45,062 nt of DNA from Candidatus Microgenomates bacterium (GCA_025451195.1 JANWKV010000003.1:1-45062), one strand, 5' to 3'. Shown: positions 11,022 through 20,059, counted from the first letter of the stretch. Numbers and translations are program-made. The notes: generated by a model from the letters alone, not told the origin.

Positions 11022-12335
11022 TTATTTCAATAACTTTTCAAGTTCTGCTTTTACTTTATCAGCTTTTTCTTTACCTTTCAATTCCCTCATGCTTTGTCCT
11101 ACCAAAAACATTATTGCGTTTGTTTTACCAGCCTTATAATCGTCTACCGATTTTTGGTTGCTTTCCAAAACGGTCTTCAAGACTTTTTCCAATTCTTCAC
11201 CTGTCACACCGCTAACAGATTGTGCTGAAACAATTTGCTTTACCAAGGTTGCAGGCAAAATTTTATCAATGTTAATTTTTTTATTAATTATCCAATTTGC
11301 TATGTCTTTACTCGAGATTGCCGGATCTATTTTTACTGCCTCTTCAAAATAATCAGCAGTTGCTTTGTCTCTGATTAGCTGTTCTGAGTTATATTCGGAA
11401 AGATTATATCCTTTTATAAACCTTATAAATTTTTCCTCAGGCAATTCCGGCATCTTATTTCTTAAATTTTCAATATCTGGTTCTTTCCATCTTATTGGAG
11501 GAATGTCTGGATCCGGGAAATATCTGTAATCGTTTGCTTCTTCTTTAACCCTCTGACTGATTGTTTTTTTCCTGTCTTCATTCCACCCTCTTGTTTCCTG
11601 CAAGGGTGTTTCCCCGCTTTCCAGAATTTCGGTCTGGCGTTTTATTTCGAAATTTATTGCGTCCTCAACAAAATTAAATGAATTGATATTTTTAACTTCA
11701 ACCTTATATTTTGGAAGACCCTTAGAACCATTTGGTCTTAAGGAAATGTTTGGCTCAAGCCTCATTTCGCCTTTTTCCATGTCCGCATCGGATACGTCTA
11801 GATACCTAACGATCTGCTGTAATTTTTGTAAATATTCTTTTACTTCTTTCGCGTCTGTAAAGTCAGGCTCTGTAACAATTTCTACAAGCGGTACGCTGCT
11901 GCGGTTAAAATCAATAAGACTTACTCTTTCCCCGTTTATTGTTTCGTGTAAAAGCTTTCCCGTATCTTCTTCCATATGGGCCCTTGTAATTCCAATCATT
12001 TTCCCCGAAGAAAGTTTAATTGAACCTTTGACTGCAAACGGTTCGTCGTATTGGGAAATCTGATACCCTTTTGGCAAATCCGGGTAGAAATAATTTTTTC
12101 TATCGAACTTTGAAAATAACGGAATTTTGCAATTTAGACTCAAGCCAATCATTACACACCATTCAATTGCCTGTTTGTTTGGCACAGGCAAAGCACCTGG
12201 TAAACCTAAACAGACAGGGCATGTGTGGGAATTTGGTTTTTGCCCAAAATAATCGGCAGAACAGCTGCAAAACATTTTTGACTTAGTTTTCAATTCTACG
12301 TGAACTTCTAAACCTATAACAGGAGTGTATTTCAT
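11022..12335 (-). CDS. gatB: Aspartyl/glutamyl-tRNA amidotransferase subunit B
   Basis: Kinase and tRNA-binding subunit of GatCAB, which converts Glu-tRNA(Gln) and/or Asp-tRNA(Asn) to the amidated forms. The start is set at 12335 (MKYTPVIGLEVHVEL, 437 residues): this ATG overlaps the gatA stop as ATGA and has an AAGGAG about 11 nt upstream, while the upstream GTG/ATG options add a non-conserved stretch. Seen: the zinc-site cysteines (FCSCSADYFG...HTCPVCLGLPGALPVPN), the GatB signature FDRKNYFYPDLPKGYQISQ, and the C-terminal YqeY-like tail (about 300-437). Active-site segments look intact; the tail is a little shorter than in most GatBs. Confidence 0.97.
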   Translation of the reverse strand: MKYTPVIGLEVHVELKTKSKMFCSCSADYFGQKPNSHTCPVCLGLPGALPVPNKQAIEWCVMIGLSLNCKIPLFSKFDRKNYFYPDLPKGYQISQYDEPFAVKGSIKLSSGKMIGITRAHMEEDTGKLLHETINGERVSLIDFNRSSVPLVEIVTEPDFTDAKEVKEYLQKLQQIVRYLDVSDADMEKGEMRLEPNISLRPNGSKGLPKYKVEVKNINSFNFVEDAINFEIKRQTEILESGETPLQETRGWNEDRKKTISQRVKEEANDYRYFPDPDIPPIRWKEPDIENLRNKMPELPEEKFIRFIKGYNLSEYNSEQLIRDKATADYFEEAVKIDPAISSKDIANWIINKKINIDKILPATLVKQIVSAQSVSGVTGEELEKVLKTVLESNQKSVDDYKAGKTNAIMFLVGQSMRELKGKEKADKVKAELEKLLK

Positions 12336-13741
12336 AAATTTGGTTTCTCCTTCCAAAACTCTGTTTCTTTCTCGTAGGCGTACCCCACCTGGTAAAGTTT
12401 GTCTTCGGAAAAATGAGGGCCTAAAATCTGTATCCCAACAGGAAGCCCTTTATTAAATCCCACCGGAACAGTTAATCCCGGAATCCCCGCAATATTTGCG
12501 GTAACTGTAAAAACATCGGACAAATACATTGCCAAGGGATCGTCTGCTTTTTCTCCCAATTTCCAAGGCAGTGTCGGTGAAACCGGTGCTACAATTACGT
12601 CTACTTTTTTCCAGGCATTATTGTAATCTTCGATAACTTTTGTCCTGACCTGCATTGCTTTTTTATAATATGCATCATAATAGCCGGCGGATAAAGTAAA
12701 CGTTCCGAGCATTATTCTTCTTTTTGCCTCCGGCCCGAATGTTTCTCTTGTATTTCCAAATCTTATTCCGTCAAAACGTGCAAGATTTGAAGAAACCTCT
12801 GCCGGCTGGATAATGTAATAACAGGCAATTGCGTGGGATGTGTACGGCAGTGAAACTTCTATAATTTCCGCGCCTAACTCTTCGTATTTTTTTAAAGCTT
12901 TTCTAATTGGGATTTCTATGTCTGCACTTAAACCCTTTGAAAAATATTCTTTAGGAATTCCGATTTTTATTCCTTTAACTCCCTTTTTCAGATTTGCCAT
13001 GTAATCCGGAACTTTTATATTTGGCGTTGTGCCGTCTTTTTCATCTTTCCCGGCTGTTACGCTTAAATATAAAGCATTGTCCTCAACTGTTTTTGTAAAA
13101 TGGCCGATTGTATCTAAAGAACTGGCCATTGCAATAATTCCATATCTGCTGACTCTTCCATAAGTTGGCTTTAATCCAACAATATTGCAAAAAGATGCCG
13201 GAAGCCTTACTGATCCGCCTGTATCTGTACCACCCGCTGCTAAAGAAAATCCAGCGGAAACACTTACAGCCGAACCGCTACTAGAGCCCCCCGGTACAAG
13301 AGTTGTATCCCATGGATTTTTAGATGGTCCGTAATCGGAGTTTTCTCCGCTTGACCCATGCGCCCATGCATCACAATTTGCTTTTCCTATAATCACCGCT
13401 CCTGCATTTTTAAGCTTACTAACGGCTGTTGCATCATAATGCGCAGTATAATTTTCCAGAACTTTAGACCCTGCAGTTGTACGAATTCCTTTTGTCATGT
13501 AAATATCTTTAAGCCCAACCGGAATTCCTAAAAGAGCACCACTTTCTCCGTTGGCAATTTTTTCATCTGCCGTCTTTGCCGCGTTTAAAGCTTTTTCTGT
13601 ACAAACAGTTATATAGGCATTAAGGTTTTTATCGTATTTTTCAATTCTTTCCAGATAATATTTAGTCAATTCCACTGAAGAAATCTTTTTTTGTGATAAC
13701 AGCTCTTTTGCCTTAATTATTGTTAAATCTAAATAATCCAT
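12332..13741 (-). CDS. gatA: Aspartyl/glutamyl-tRNA amidotransferase subunit A
   Basis: Glutaminase subunit of GatCAB, amidase-signature family, 469 residues. The Ser-cisSer-Lys triad is visible: Lys in PVGLKDIYMTKG (near 78), cis-Ser in PGGSSSGSAVSVSAG (near 153), nucleophilic Ser in GGTDTGGSVRLPA (near 177). It releases ammonia from glutamine and channels it to GatB. Its stop overlaps the gatB start by 4 nt (ATGA). It is separated from gatC by 122 nt holding small hairpins, so it may have its own start site; a TAGAAT box lies 3 nt upstream of the ATG, too close to be its -10. Confidence 0.97.
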   Translation of the reverse strand: MDYLDLTIIKAKELLSQKKISSVELTKYYLERIEKYDKNLNAYITVCTEKALNAAKTADEKIANGESGALLGIPVGLKDIYMTKGIRTTAGSKVLENYTAHYDATAVSKLKNAGAVIIGKANCDAWAHGSSGENSDYGPSKNPWDTTLVPGGSSSGSAVSVSAGFSLAAGGTDTGGSVRLPASFCNIVGLKPTYGRVSRYGIIAMASSLDTIGHFTKTVEDNALYLSVTAGKDEKDGTTPNIKVPDYMANLKKGVKGIKIGIPKEYFSKGLSADIEIPIRKALKKYEELGAEIIEVSLPYTSHAIACYYIIQPAEVSSNLARFDGIRFGNTRETFGPEAKRRIMLGTFTLSAGYYDAYYKKAMQVRTKVIEDYNNAWKKVDVIVAPVSPTLPWKLGEKADDPLAMYLSDVFTVTANIAGIPGLTVPVGFNKGLPVGIQILGPHFSEDKLYQVGYAYEKETEFWKEKPNL

Positions 13742-13790
13742 AGTATTCTAATTTGTGCTTTACTTGATTTAGTGTCTTTCTTTCAATCCC

Positions 13791-13820
13791 CCAGAGATCC
13801 TTTACAATATCTTATCCTGG
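13791..13820 (-). repeat. Imperfect hairpin in the gatC-gatA spacer
   Basis: CCAG AGATCC ... GGAT CCTGG-type arms: plus strand CCAGAGATCC at 13791-13800 and TATCCTGG at 13813-13820 pair with one bulge. The arms resemble the palindrome at 1845-1866. The rest of the 122-nt spacer (13742-13863) also holds GTCT-T-AGAC (about 13837-13845) and the separated arms GGTCA/TGACC. No gene is seen in it. Confidence 0.4.
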
Positions 13821-13863
13821 TCACTTAACTCTTCGTGTCTTAGACTCAAAGATATGACCGCAA

Positions 13864-14145
13864 TTATTCATCAAGTATTGCAGGCACTTCAAAAAATCCA
13901 TTGTGTTTTTTCTTTGCCTGAGAAACAACCTCATCCGCAGGCAAAGATGGAGAAGCCGTGTCTTCCCGCGTTACATCTTCAAGCCCAGTAACCTGACTTG
14001 TAGCCTGAACGTTTTCAAGCTTAACTTTGTTTAGCTCTTCTATGTAGCCTAAAATTTCTGACAACTGTTTTTCAAACTTTTTAACCTCTTCTTCTTTTAA
14101 TGGAAGATTGGCAAGTTTGGCTGTGTGTTTTACATCAATTTTCAT
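13864..14145 (-). CDS. gatC: Aspartyl/glutamyl-tRNA amidotransferase subunit C
   Basis: Small belt-like subunit (93 residues) that stabilises the GatA-GatB interface. The N-terminal helix IDVKHTAKLANLPLKEEEVKKFEKQLSEILGYIEELNKV is the classic GatC pattern, and the C-terminal half reads LEDVTREDTASPSLPADEVVSQAKKKHNGFFEVPAILDE, ending with the conserved F.VP.I. It opens the gatC-gatA-gatB series. A -10 box 6 nt before the ATG makes it a leaderless operon head. The start MKIDVKHTAKLA is the only Met near the conserved N-terminus. Confidence 0.95.
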   Translation of the reverse strand: MKIDVKHTAKLANLPLKEEEVKKFEKQLSEILGYIEELNKVKLENVQATSQVTGLEDVTREDTASPSLPADEVVSQAKKKHNGFFEVPAILDE

Positions 14146-14151
14146 ATTAGT

Positions 14152-14160
14152 ATTATATCA
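14152..14160 (-). promoter_or_regulatory. Extended -10 promoter of gatC, predicted leaderless
   Basis: Minus strand TGA-TATAAT (14160-14152), 6 nt before the ATG at 14145. The upstream TG one base before the hexamer gives an extended -10; no good -35 is seen at the usual distance. No Shine-Dalgarno sequence could fit between. Confidence 0.6.
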
Positions 14161-14263
14161 TCCGCCTTATTTTAGCATTCGGCTTTTCAATTCTATTCGG
14201 ATACGCCTCATGCTACGATTGTCGGCAGTTTGTGAATTTTTTTATTATTTTTCAATGGATCAC

Positions 14264-14286
14264 AAAAAAATCCCGCCTGGCGGGAT
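14264..14286 (-). terminator. Intrinsic terminator after gatD
   Basis: Minus strand: ATCCCGCC-A-GGCGGGAT hairpin followed by a run of seven T. It is GC-rich in an otherwise AT-rich spacer and ends the polX-lemA-htpX-murT-gatD unit before the gatC promoter. The 101 nt between the gatD stop and the hairpin (14287-14387) show no gene. The opposite strand also has A and T runs flanking the stem, but no plus-strand gene ends here. Confidence 0.85.
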
Positions 14287-14387
14287 GAATTTTTTGGCAA
14301 CAAAAACTCCTCCCGTTTAAAGGGAATTATTTTGTTGATCTTGTGTTTTTATACTTCTCATTAAGACTGAGTATAGAATTAATACTT

Positions 14388-15164
14388 TTAATTGTCAACT
14401 ATTCCAAGCATCTTAAGAACAGCTTCTTTTGCTTTTTGTGACATTGAGTCGTCAATTGGTAATAGAATGTTATTTATTTGCCCTAAGGAAAGCGAAGGGT
14501 ATTTTTTTTCTAAGGCTTTTTCAATTAGCCAGTCCGCAATCTCCGGATTTTTGGGTAAAATCGGGCCGTGCAGGTATGTTCCTATTGAATTTTTATAAAC
14601 AGCGCCCTCTTCTTTTGCACTGTCATTACTTCCATATCCGAATATAACTTTGCCTAAAGGTTCGACTTTTGATCCCAAGATAGTTCTTCCCCCATGATTT
14701 TCAAATCCAACAACCAAATCTTTAAAATTAAACTTAGAATTTTCAACTTTGATGGCGATATTTCCAATAAGCCTTTCTCTGCCCGGATTTTCTGTGTAAA
14801 CATCCAAAACACCCAGTTGTTCTATTTTTGTTCCATCTGCTTCCTTATAATAATGGCCTAAAAACTGAAATCCGCCGCAAACATAAATTCCGGGAATTCC
14901 GGATTCAACCATTTCCGACAAAACTTTTTTCTTTTTTGACAAATCTTGAGCAACAATTGTCTGCTGACTGTCTTGTGCCCCTCCCATCATCAAAATATCA
15001 CAAGAGGATAAATCCTTTTCTGAAGACTGCAAAGAAATTGGTGAAACCTCAACGCCTATCCCTCTCCACTGGCATCTTTTTGTAAGAGAAATGATATTCC
15101 CTCTATCTCCATAGATACTCATTAAATCAGGATACAACCAGCCGATGTTTAATGAATACTTCAT
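14388..15164 (-). CDS. gatD: Lipid II isoglutaminyl synthase, glutamine amidotransferase subunit
   Basis: Class I glutamine amidotransferase of the CobB/CobQ type (258 residues) that supplies ammonia to MurT for amidation of the D-Glu of lipid II to D-isoglutamine. The N-terminal LNIGWLYPDLMSIYGDRGNI is diagnostic for GatD. The nucleophile is Cys96 in IYVCGGFQFLGHYY, and the catalytic His is His199 in GTYLHGPILPKNPE. FENHGGRT near 155 is also conserved. Its ATG overlaps the murT stop as ATGA, fitting a 1:1 complex. Confusable with cobyric acid synthase, but size, start motif and the murT neighbour decide it. Confidence 0.93.
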   Translation of the reverse strand: MKYSLNIGWLYPDLMSIYGDRGNIISLTKRCQWRGIGVEVSPISLQSSEKDLSSCDILMMGGAQDSQQTIVAQDLSKKKKVLSEMVESGIPGIYVCGGFQFLGHYYKEADGTKIEQLGVLDVYTENPGRERLIGNIAIKVENSKFNFKDLVVGFENHGGRTILGSKVEPLGKVIFGYGSNDSAKEEGAVYKNSIGTYLHGPILPKNPEIADWLIEKALEKKYPSLSLGQINNILLPIDDSMSQKAKEAVLKMLGIVDN

Positions 15165-16477
15165 AATATCTTTTTACCGGTTAAAATTTTTCTTACCTCA
15201 AGCATTGCTGAATACGTTGGTAGAATATAAAGGACTTCCTGTTCCGGAGTTTCTAGTCCAAAATTAACGGCTCCAGATAAAGCTTCAAAGATTTTTAAAT
15301 TTGAATTTTCATTTTTCATTTTTAACTTTACATTTTTAATTTTGGAAGCATATTGGAATCTAAGCGCCATGTCATAAACCCGGTCGCCTGAAATAATAAC
15401 TGACTTAAAACTATCAATATAAGATTCAAAATCTATATCCCAAATCCAGCTTATATCACGACCATCTGGAATCCTGTCATTTAAAACGATTAAAACATTT
15501 TTTGCTCCCAAACTTTTTAAAGCTTGTAGATTTTGATTAAATCCTGTAGGATTTTTTGCCAGAAAAATCTGAATGTTTTTTCCGGCTACCGATAACTTTT
15601 CCTGTCTTCCAAAAGCAGGCTGGAATGATTTAAGTGCTTTTCCTATTTGCTCTTTTGTTATTCCTATTTTTAATGAAATAAGAGCAGCAGCCAAAGTATT
15701 GTATTTATTGTATAAGCCGACAAGAGGTATATAAAAATCTGCAATATCTACATTTGGCCTTTTAAAACCGCAATTTTTACACTCCCATATTCCAAGATGG
15801 GAATAAAAAACCGCGTCAAAAATTAATTTTTTTCCACATATTGGACAATAGATAGAATCAGATCCATGTTTAAGAATATTTTCAGATTTGTCCTTAATAT
15901 CCAAACCAAAATAGTGAACACTTGCCTGTAAACCTTTCCCCAAAAAAGCCACAAGTGAATCATCGGCGTTTAGAAATACATTACTTTCTTTTGGCAACTT
16001 GACAAGCGGATCTTTCCATTTTTTTGCAATACTGTCAATTTCTCCGTACCTGTCAAGCTGATCACGAAACAGATTTAAAATTATTACGGCAAATGGAGTC
16101 AATTCCTGTAAAACATACGGGAGCGTGTTTTCATCCACTTCAAAGATTGCGTATTCAAAATCAACGTTGCCCTGAACAGACGAATTTGCAATAAAAGAAG
16201 ACGCAATTCCGTTCAATAAATTTGCTCCGGATGTATTTTGGAAAACTTTCTTCCCGTTTTTTAGCAGGATAGTTGAAAGTAGCTTAGCTGTTGTTGTCTT
16301 CCCATTTGTTCCTGCGATAAGAATAATTTTTACTTTTGATTTTTTGGTTATTTTTTTAAGAAAATTTTTCTCCAGGGAAAGTGCAATTTGCCCGGGCCAA
16401 GTTGAACCGTTTCCAAGATTGAATAAACGACTTAACAAAATTACAATCTTTCCGAGAAGAATAGACATTATTGTCAT
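15161..16477 (-). CDS. murT: Lipid II isoglutaminyl synthase, Mur ligase-like subunit
   Basis: Mur-ligase-type ATPase that activates the D-Glu carboxylate of lipid II and, with GatD, amidates it; this modification is needed for efficient cross-linking in many Gram-positive bacteria. Seen: P-loop LIAGTNGKTTTAK at 53-65, the central segment FEVDENTLP and LNLFRDQLDRYGEID (135-148), and a four-cysteine zinc ribbon inserted in the central domain (Cys211, Cys214, Cys233, Cys236) as in known MurT. The C-terminal DUF1727-type region (FLAKNPTGFNQNLQ, VLNDRIPDGRDISWIWDIDFE) is complete. Length 438 is normal. Confidence 0.94.
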   Translation of the reverse strand: MTIMSILLGKIVILLSRLFNLGNGSTWPGQIALSLEKNFLKKITKKSKVKIILIAGTNGKTTTAKLLSTILLKNGKKVFQNTSGANLLNGIASSFIANSSVQGNVDFEYAIFEVDENTLPYVLQELTPFAVIILNLFRDQLDRYGEIDSIAKKWKDPLVKLPKESNVFLNADDSLVAFLGKGLQASVHYFGLDIKDKSENILKHGSDSIYCPICGKKLIFDAVFYSHLGIWECKNCGFKRPNVDIADFYIPLVGLYNKYNTLAAALISLKIGITKEQIGKALKSFQPAFGRQEKLSVAGKNIQIFLAKNPTGFNQNLQALKSLGAKNVLIVLNDRIPDGRDISWIWDIDFESYIDSFKSVIISGDRVYDMALRFQYASKIKNVKLKMKNENSNLKIFEALSGAVNFGLETPEQEVLYILPTYSAMLEVRKILTGKKIL

Positions 16478-16479
16478 GA

Positions 16480-17379
16480 CTACATTGAACGAAGTATTTT
16501 TATTCTTTCTTCAATAGGCGGGTGGGTATCAAAAAGTCCGGCAAACCAGGCTTTTGAAGATTTTCTGCCAAACGGATTTTCTATAAACAAATGTGCTGTT
16601 GCATTTGTTGCATGAAGGGTAGGACGTGTGTCTTTAGCAAGTTTTTCCAAAGCATCTGCCAGGCCTTCCGGGTACCTTGTTAGTAAAGCACCTGATGCAT
16701 CTGCCAAAAACTCACGTTTTCTGGAAACCGCAAGTTGAATAAGAGTTGCAATAATAGGGGAAAGGATTGCAAAAACAATTCCTAAAATTAAAAATATTCC
16801 CTGAATATTTCCGGACTCTCTATCATCTCTTCTTGACCCGCCCCACCACAAAGACCTCATAAACATATCGGCAAGGATTGCAATAGACCCAACAAGTATT
16901 GCAACTATCCCCATAAGTCTCGTGTCAAAATTTTTGACATGGGATAGCTCATGTGCCAAAACCCCTTCCAGTTCGCTTTTATTCATCATTTGCCGCAGAG
17001 CCCGTGTTACTACTACAACTCCGTGCTTTGGATCCCTTCCTGTTGCAAATGCGTTTGGACCGTCATCGTCCATTATATAGACTCTTGGCATTGGCAAACC
17101 GTCACCAATTGCCAGGTTTTCTACAATATGGAAAAGCTCGGGGTCATCCTTTTCCTGGATTTGTTTTGCTCCACTTGTTGCCAAAACTAAGGAATCTGAA
17201 AAGTAATAACTGCCAATACTCATTATCCCGGAAAAAATGAGCGCGATTCCAACAAAAGACAATCCATATCCCGAAGCTTTGCCAAAAATATATCCGAGGG
17301 TTGTTATAAATAAAATAAACAAGAACATGATAAGCCATGTTCTCCATTTATTTGCAGAAATTTGCGAATATATATTCAT
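16480..17379 (-). CDS. htpX: HtpX-family membrane zinc protease
   Basis: M48 integral membrane metalloprotease for quality control of membrane proteins, 299 residues. Two N-terminal membrane helices (about 14-32 and 40-62), the zinc motif HELSH at 143-147, two further hydrophobic segments (about 157-175 and 195-218), and the third zinc ligand in KREFLADASGALLTRYP (Glu near 223). The PNAFATGRDPKHGVVVVTRAL segment is family-typical. It starts 149 nt after lemA and ends 2 nt before murT. The lemA-htpX pairing is a recurrent bacterial arrangement. Confidence 0.95.
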   Translation of the reverse strand: MNIYSQISANKWRTWLIMFLFILFITTLGYIFGKASGYGLSFVGIALIFSGIMSIGSYYFSDSLVLATSGAKQIQEKDDPELFHIVENLAIGDGLPMPRVYIMDDDGPNAFATGRDPKHGVVVVTRALRQMMNKSELEGVLAHELSHVKNFDTRLMGIVAILVGSIAILADMFMRSLWWGGSRRDDRESGNIQGIFLILGIVFAILSPIIATLIQLAVSRKREFLADASGALLTRYPEGLADALEKLAKDTRPTLHATNATAHLFIENPFGRKSSKAWFAGLFDTHPPIEERIKILRSM

Positions 17380-17383
17380 AAAT

Positions 17384-17425
17384 TCAGATAAGACTCAGAT
17401 AATACTCTTTAAATCAGATAAAACT
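17384..17425. repeat. Short direct repeats TCAGATAANACT in the lemA-htpX spacer
   Basis: Three copies: 17384-17395, 17395-17406 (tandem, 11-nt period) and 17414-17425. The same 149-nt spacer (17380-17528) also holds a repeated CCGAGTA (about 17500 and 17512) and several TCTGA/TCAGA words. No gene was seen. It lies directly upstream of the htpX start on the minus strand. Confidence 0.55.
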
Positions 17426-17528
17426 AAATGCGTCAGAAAACCAGAAATTCAAAATAAATCTGACTTTCTGAAAATTCTGACTATCCTGATACTCCGACAA
17501 ACCGAGTACAATCCGAGTATTATCCTAT

Positions 17529-18077
17529 CTAAAATTTAACATTAACAACTTTTTTCTCTTCTTCTGTTGCAGCAAAAAACTCCGCATCATTAAAATGCAA
17601 CATTTGTGCAAAAACAAGTGTCGGGAAAACTTTAAGTTTTGTATTGTAATCCATGACAGTACTGTTATAAAATTGTCTTGCGTATGCGATTTTGTTTTCG
17701 GTGTCGGAAAGCTCTTCCTGCAAACTTAAAAAGTTTTCGTTTGCTTTAAGATTTGGATAATTCTCAGAAACTGCAAAAATAGATTTTAAAGTTTCCGCAA
17801 GCTGATTATTTGCTTTTGCTTTATCTGCAACACCGGTCGCGCTCATAAGAGAAGTCCTGGCTTTTGTAACTTCTTCGAGCAAGCTCTTTTCGTGCTTTGC
17901 ATAACCTTTAACAGTTTCAACCAGGTTGGGAATTAAATCCGCTCTTCTTTTCAGCTGGACATCTATTTGGGAAAAGGCTTCTCCAACTCTAACTTTTGCA
18001 GTAATAAGGCTGTTGTATGTTGACCAAATTAAAAGTGCTATAACTGCTACTAAAATTATTATGTATATGTATATCAA
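17529..18077 (-). CDS. lemA: LemA family protein
   Basis: Membrane-anchored helical protein of unknown biochemical role, 182 residues. One N-terminal membrane helix (residues 2-22: [21 protein letters not shown]), then the LemA four-helix bundle with family motifs [29 protein letters not shown], a middle [34 protein letters not shown], and VFAQMLHF. The start is TTG at 18077, decided by GAGGAGGTGAT ending 7 nt upstream; no ATG gives this frame and context. It sits between polX and htpX; LemA proteins commonly accompany membrane M48 proteases, suggesting a joint envelope role. Confidence 0.95.
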   Translation of the reverse strand: MIYIYIIILVAVIALLIWSTYNSLITAKVRVGEAFSQIDVQLKRRADLIPNLVETVKGYAKHEKSLLEEVTKARTSLMSATGVADKAKANNQLAETLKSIFAVSENYPNLKANENFLSLQEELSDTENKIAYARQFYNSTVMDYNTKLKVFPTLVFAQMLHFNDAEFFAATEEEKKVVNVKF

Positions 18078-18081
18078 AATT

Positions 18082-18093
18082 AATCACCTCCTC
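18082..18093 (-). promoter_or_regulatory. Strong Shine-Dalgarno that fixes the TTG start of lemA
   Basis: GAGGAGGTGATT on the minus strand, overlapping the polX stop codon, with TTG following at optimal distance. It explains why a rare start codon can be used here. Confidence 0.8.
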
Positions 18094-19855
18094 ATTTATT
18101 TAACCAATGGATAAACTCATTATACTCTAAAGTGTTTAATACGTCACTCTTTTTAGCCCAGCCTCGCCTAGCATTCCAAATTCCGTATTTCATTAAATCC
18201 ATATGAGTTGTGGCATGACTATCCGTATCTATGACAAGTTTTATTCCATTATCTACGGCTTGTCTTATTAAATCGTATGGAAGGTCTGTTCTTTCCGGCC
18301 ATGAGTTTACTTCTAGCGCTTTATTATTTTCCCTGCAAAAAGAGAAAACCTTATCAAAATCCAATTCGTATCCGGGTCTCTCATTAAAAAGTCTTCCGGT
18401 TGGATGAGCTAGGATTTTTGCCTTTGGGTGTGACAGGCCGTTTAAAACTCTTTTTGTCATTTGGTCTTTATCCATTTTTAATACACTGTGGATTGAAACA
18501 ATTACTCCGTCTAAATATTCAAAACATTTATCATCGATTGCCAATTCCCCGTTTGTCAAAATATCAACTTCGAGCAAATTAACTATTCGAATATTTTTTG
18601 TACTTTCTTTTAAATGTTCGATTTTCTCTTTGCGTTTTTTCAGGATTGCATAAATTTGACCCTTTGTATGATTGGAAATACTTGGATTGTGTTCCGAAAA
18701 CCCCAAATAAGAATAGCCAAGTTCTTTTGCTTTTTTAAGCATTTCTTCCATTGTGTTGTGTCCCAAATCGTGGCTTGGATCTAAAGGATAATCTGAGTGG
18801 ATATGAAAATCCGCTTTCATATCTTGCAGCTCAATTAACTTAGGTAACATTTTTTTTTGGGCAAGTTCTATTTCTCCAGTATCTTCCCGCATTTCCGGGG
18901 GAATCCACTGCATTTTTAGCGCGGAGTAAAACTCTTCCTCTGTTTCATACATTTTTACCTTTTCTGTTTTTTTGTCTTTAATACCTTTCTCAGATAAAGA
19001 TAAACCCATTTTTAACGCTATTTCTCTAAGGTGCACATTGTGGTGCTTACTTCCGGTAAAATGCTGCAAAAGAGAACCAAAGCCTTTTACAGGTTGTGTC
19101 ATTAAATCCACCTGATGGCCACCTGTTGTTAAAATAGATGCAGATGCAATCCCTTTTTCAATTATCCTGTCTTTGTATGGGTAATTTGCAAAATAATCTA
19201 TTGCTTTTTGCGGACTTGCTGTTGCAACCGCAATATCTATGTCGCCAACAGTTGGTAACTTTCTTCTTAAACTTCCAAGAGGAAAAGCCTGCTTAATGTC
19301 CGGAGATTTTTTAAGATAGGTAATTAATTTTTCCGCAAGTTCGTCTGCAAAAGATATGAGCATTCTGGTAGTTTTGCCCGCCCCTTTTCCGTATTCACCA
19401 ATTGCCCGTAAAATATCGGACTGGGATTTTTCCCCAAAGTTTTCCAGGGTTGCGATTTTACCATCCTTGGCAATGCTTGCTAAATCTTCAATTACCGTAT
19501 TTGGGTCTTTTAAATTGAACGCGGTAACCAGTTTGTAAGCCTTTTTAGGCCCCAAGCTTGGAACTTTTAAAAGAGGGAATACGCTTTTTGGAACTTTTGA
19601 AAGAATCTCATCAAAATGTTTTACCCGTCCTGTTTTTGCCAATTCTTCCAAATGCCCTTTTATTGAAGCTCCGATTCCGGACAATTCGTTTAGTTTTCCT
19701 TCTTTAGTTAAATCTGAAATCTGGGATGTGCTTTTTTCAATAGAATCTGCCGCTTTCTGGTATGCGACAATTTGGAAATAGTATTTTCTTTCATCCTGAA
19801 TACTGTAAGAAGCGGCAACTTGCCTTAGTAACTCCGCAATTTGAGTATTTGTCAT
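18092..19855 (-). CDS. polX: Family X DNA polymerase with PHP domain
   Basis: Gap-filling repair polymerase fused to a PHP phosphoesterase, about 587 residues. Order: 8-kDa helix-hairpin-helix region (YYFQIVAYQKAADSIE, LSGIGASIKGHLEEL, KVPSLGPKKAYKLV), nucleotidyltransferase palm with GSLRRKLPTVGDIDIAVAT (near 200-215; the Asp pair binds metal) and VDLMTQP, then a PHP domain from about 340 (DFHIHSDYPLDP, LGFSEHNPS, LEVDI, AHPTGR, DTDSH). I take the ATG at 19855 (MTNTQIAELLRQVAASY); a TTG three codons upstream (19864) is also possible. A TTGAGT-N17-TATGCT box pair lies 9 nt before the ATG. It heads the unit that runs through lemA, htpX, murT and gatD. Confidence 0.94.
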   Translation of the reverse strand: MTNTQIAELLRQVAASYSIQDERKYYFQIVAYQKAADSIEKSTSQISDLTKEGKLNELSGIGASIKGHLEELAKTGRVKHFDEILSKVPKSVFPLLKVPSLGPKKAYKLVTAFNLKDPNTVIEDLASIAKDGKIATLENFGEKSQSDILRAIGEYGKGAGKTTRMLISFADELAEKLITYLKKSPDIKQAFPLGSLRRKLPTVGDIDIAVATASPQKAIDYFANYPYKDRIIEKGIASASILTTGGHQVDLMTQPVKGFGSLLQHFTGSKHHNVHLREIALKMGLSLSEKGIKDKKTEKVKMYETEEEFYSALKMQWIPPEMREDTGEIELAQKKMLPKLIELQDMKADFHIHSDYPLDPSHDLGHNTMEEMLKKAKELGYSYLGFSEHNPSISNHTKGQIYAILKKRKEKIEHLKESTKNIRIVNLLEVDILTNGELAIDDKCFEYLDGVIVSIHSVLKMDKDQMTKRVLNGLSHPKAKILAHPTGRLFNERPGYELDFDKVFSFCRENNKALEVNSWPERTDLPYDLIRQAVDNGIKLVIDTDSHATTHMDLMKYGIWNARRGWAKKSDVLNTLEYNEFIHWLNK

Positions 19856-19982
19856 TTCTTTCAAAGCATATCAAAGCATTGCCTCAAACTCAATAATTTG
19901 TTAAAATTAGCGTACCTCTTAAGGTTAGAACTTATTCTAGTAATATTTGGAATTTATTTTTTGACATTTGGAATTTCTTTAG

Positions 19983-20059
19983 GGGGTGGTAGCTCAGTTG
20001 GTTAGAGCGCTTCCCTGTCACGGAAGAGGTCGCGGGTTCGAGTCCCGTCCACCCCGCCA
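19983..20059 (+). tRNA. tRNA-Asp (GTC)
   Basis: Acceptor GGGGTGG (19983-19989) pairs with CCACCCC (20049-20055). D-stem GCTC, anticodon arm CTTCC-CTGTCAC-GGAAG gives anticodon GTC, T-arm GCGGG-TTCGAGT-CCCGT, discriminator G as expected for Asp. The 3' CCA is encoded in the gene, unlike the other two tRNAs in the window. The 30 nt upstream contain two copies of ATTTGGAATTT (19945, 19966; 21-nt period). Confidence 0.97.

Noticed and set aside
14264-14286. Riboswitch-like leader before gatC
   Set aside because: The hairpin with a T run fits a terminator of the upstream gatD unit, and the gatC promoter lies about 110 nt further downstream, so the structure is not part of the gatC transcript.
17384-17425. 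CRISPR-like array
   Set aside because: Repeats are only 12 nt, spaced by 0 and 7 nt, with no cas genes.
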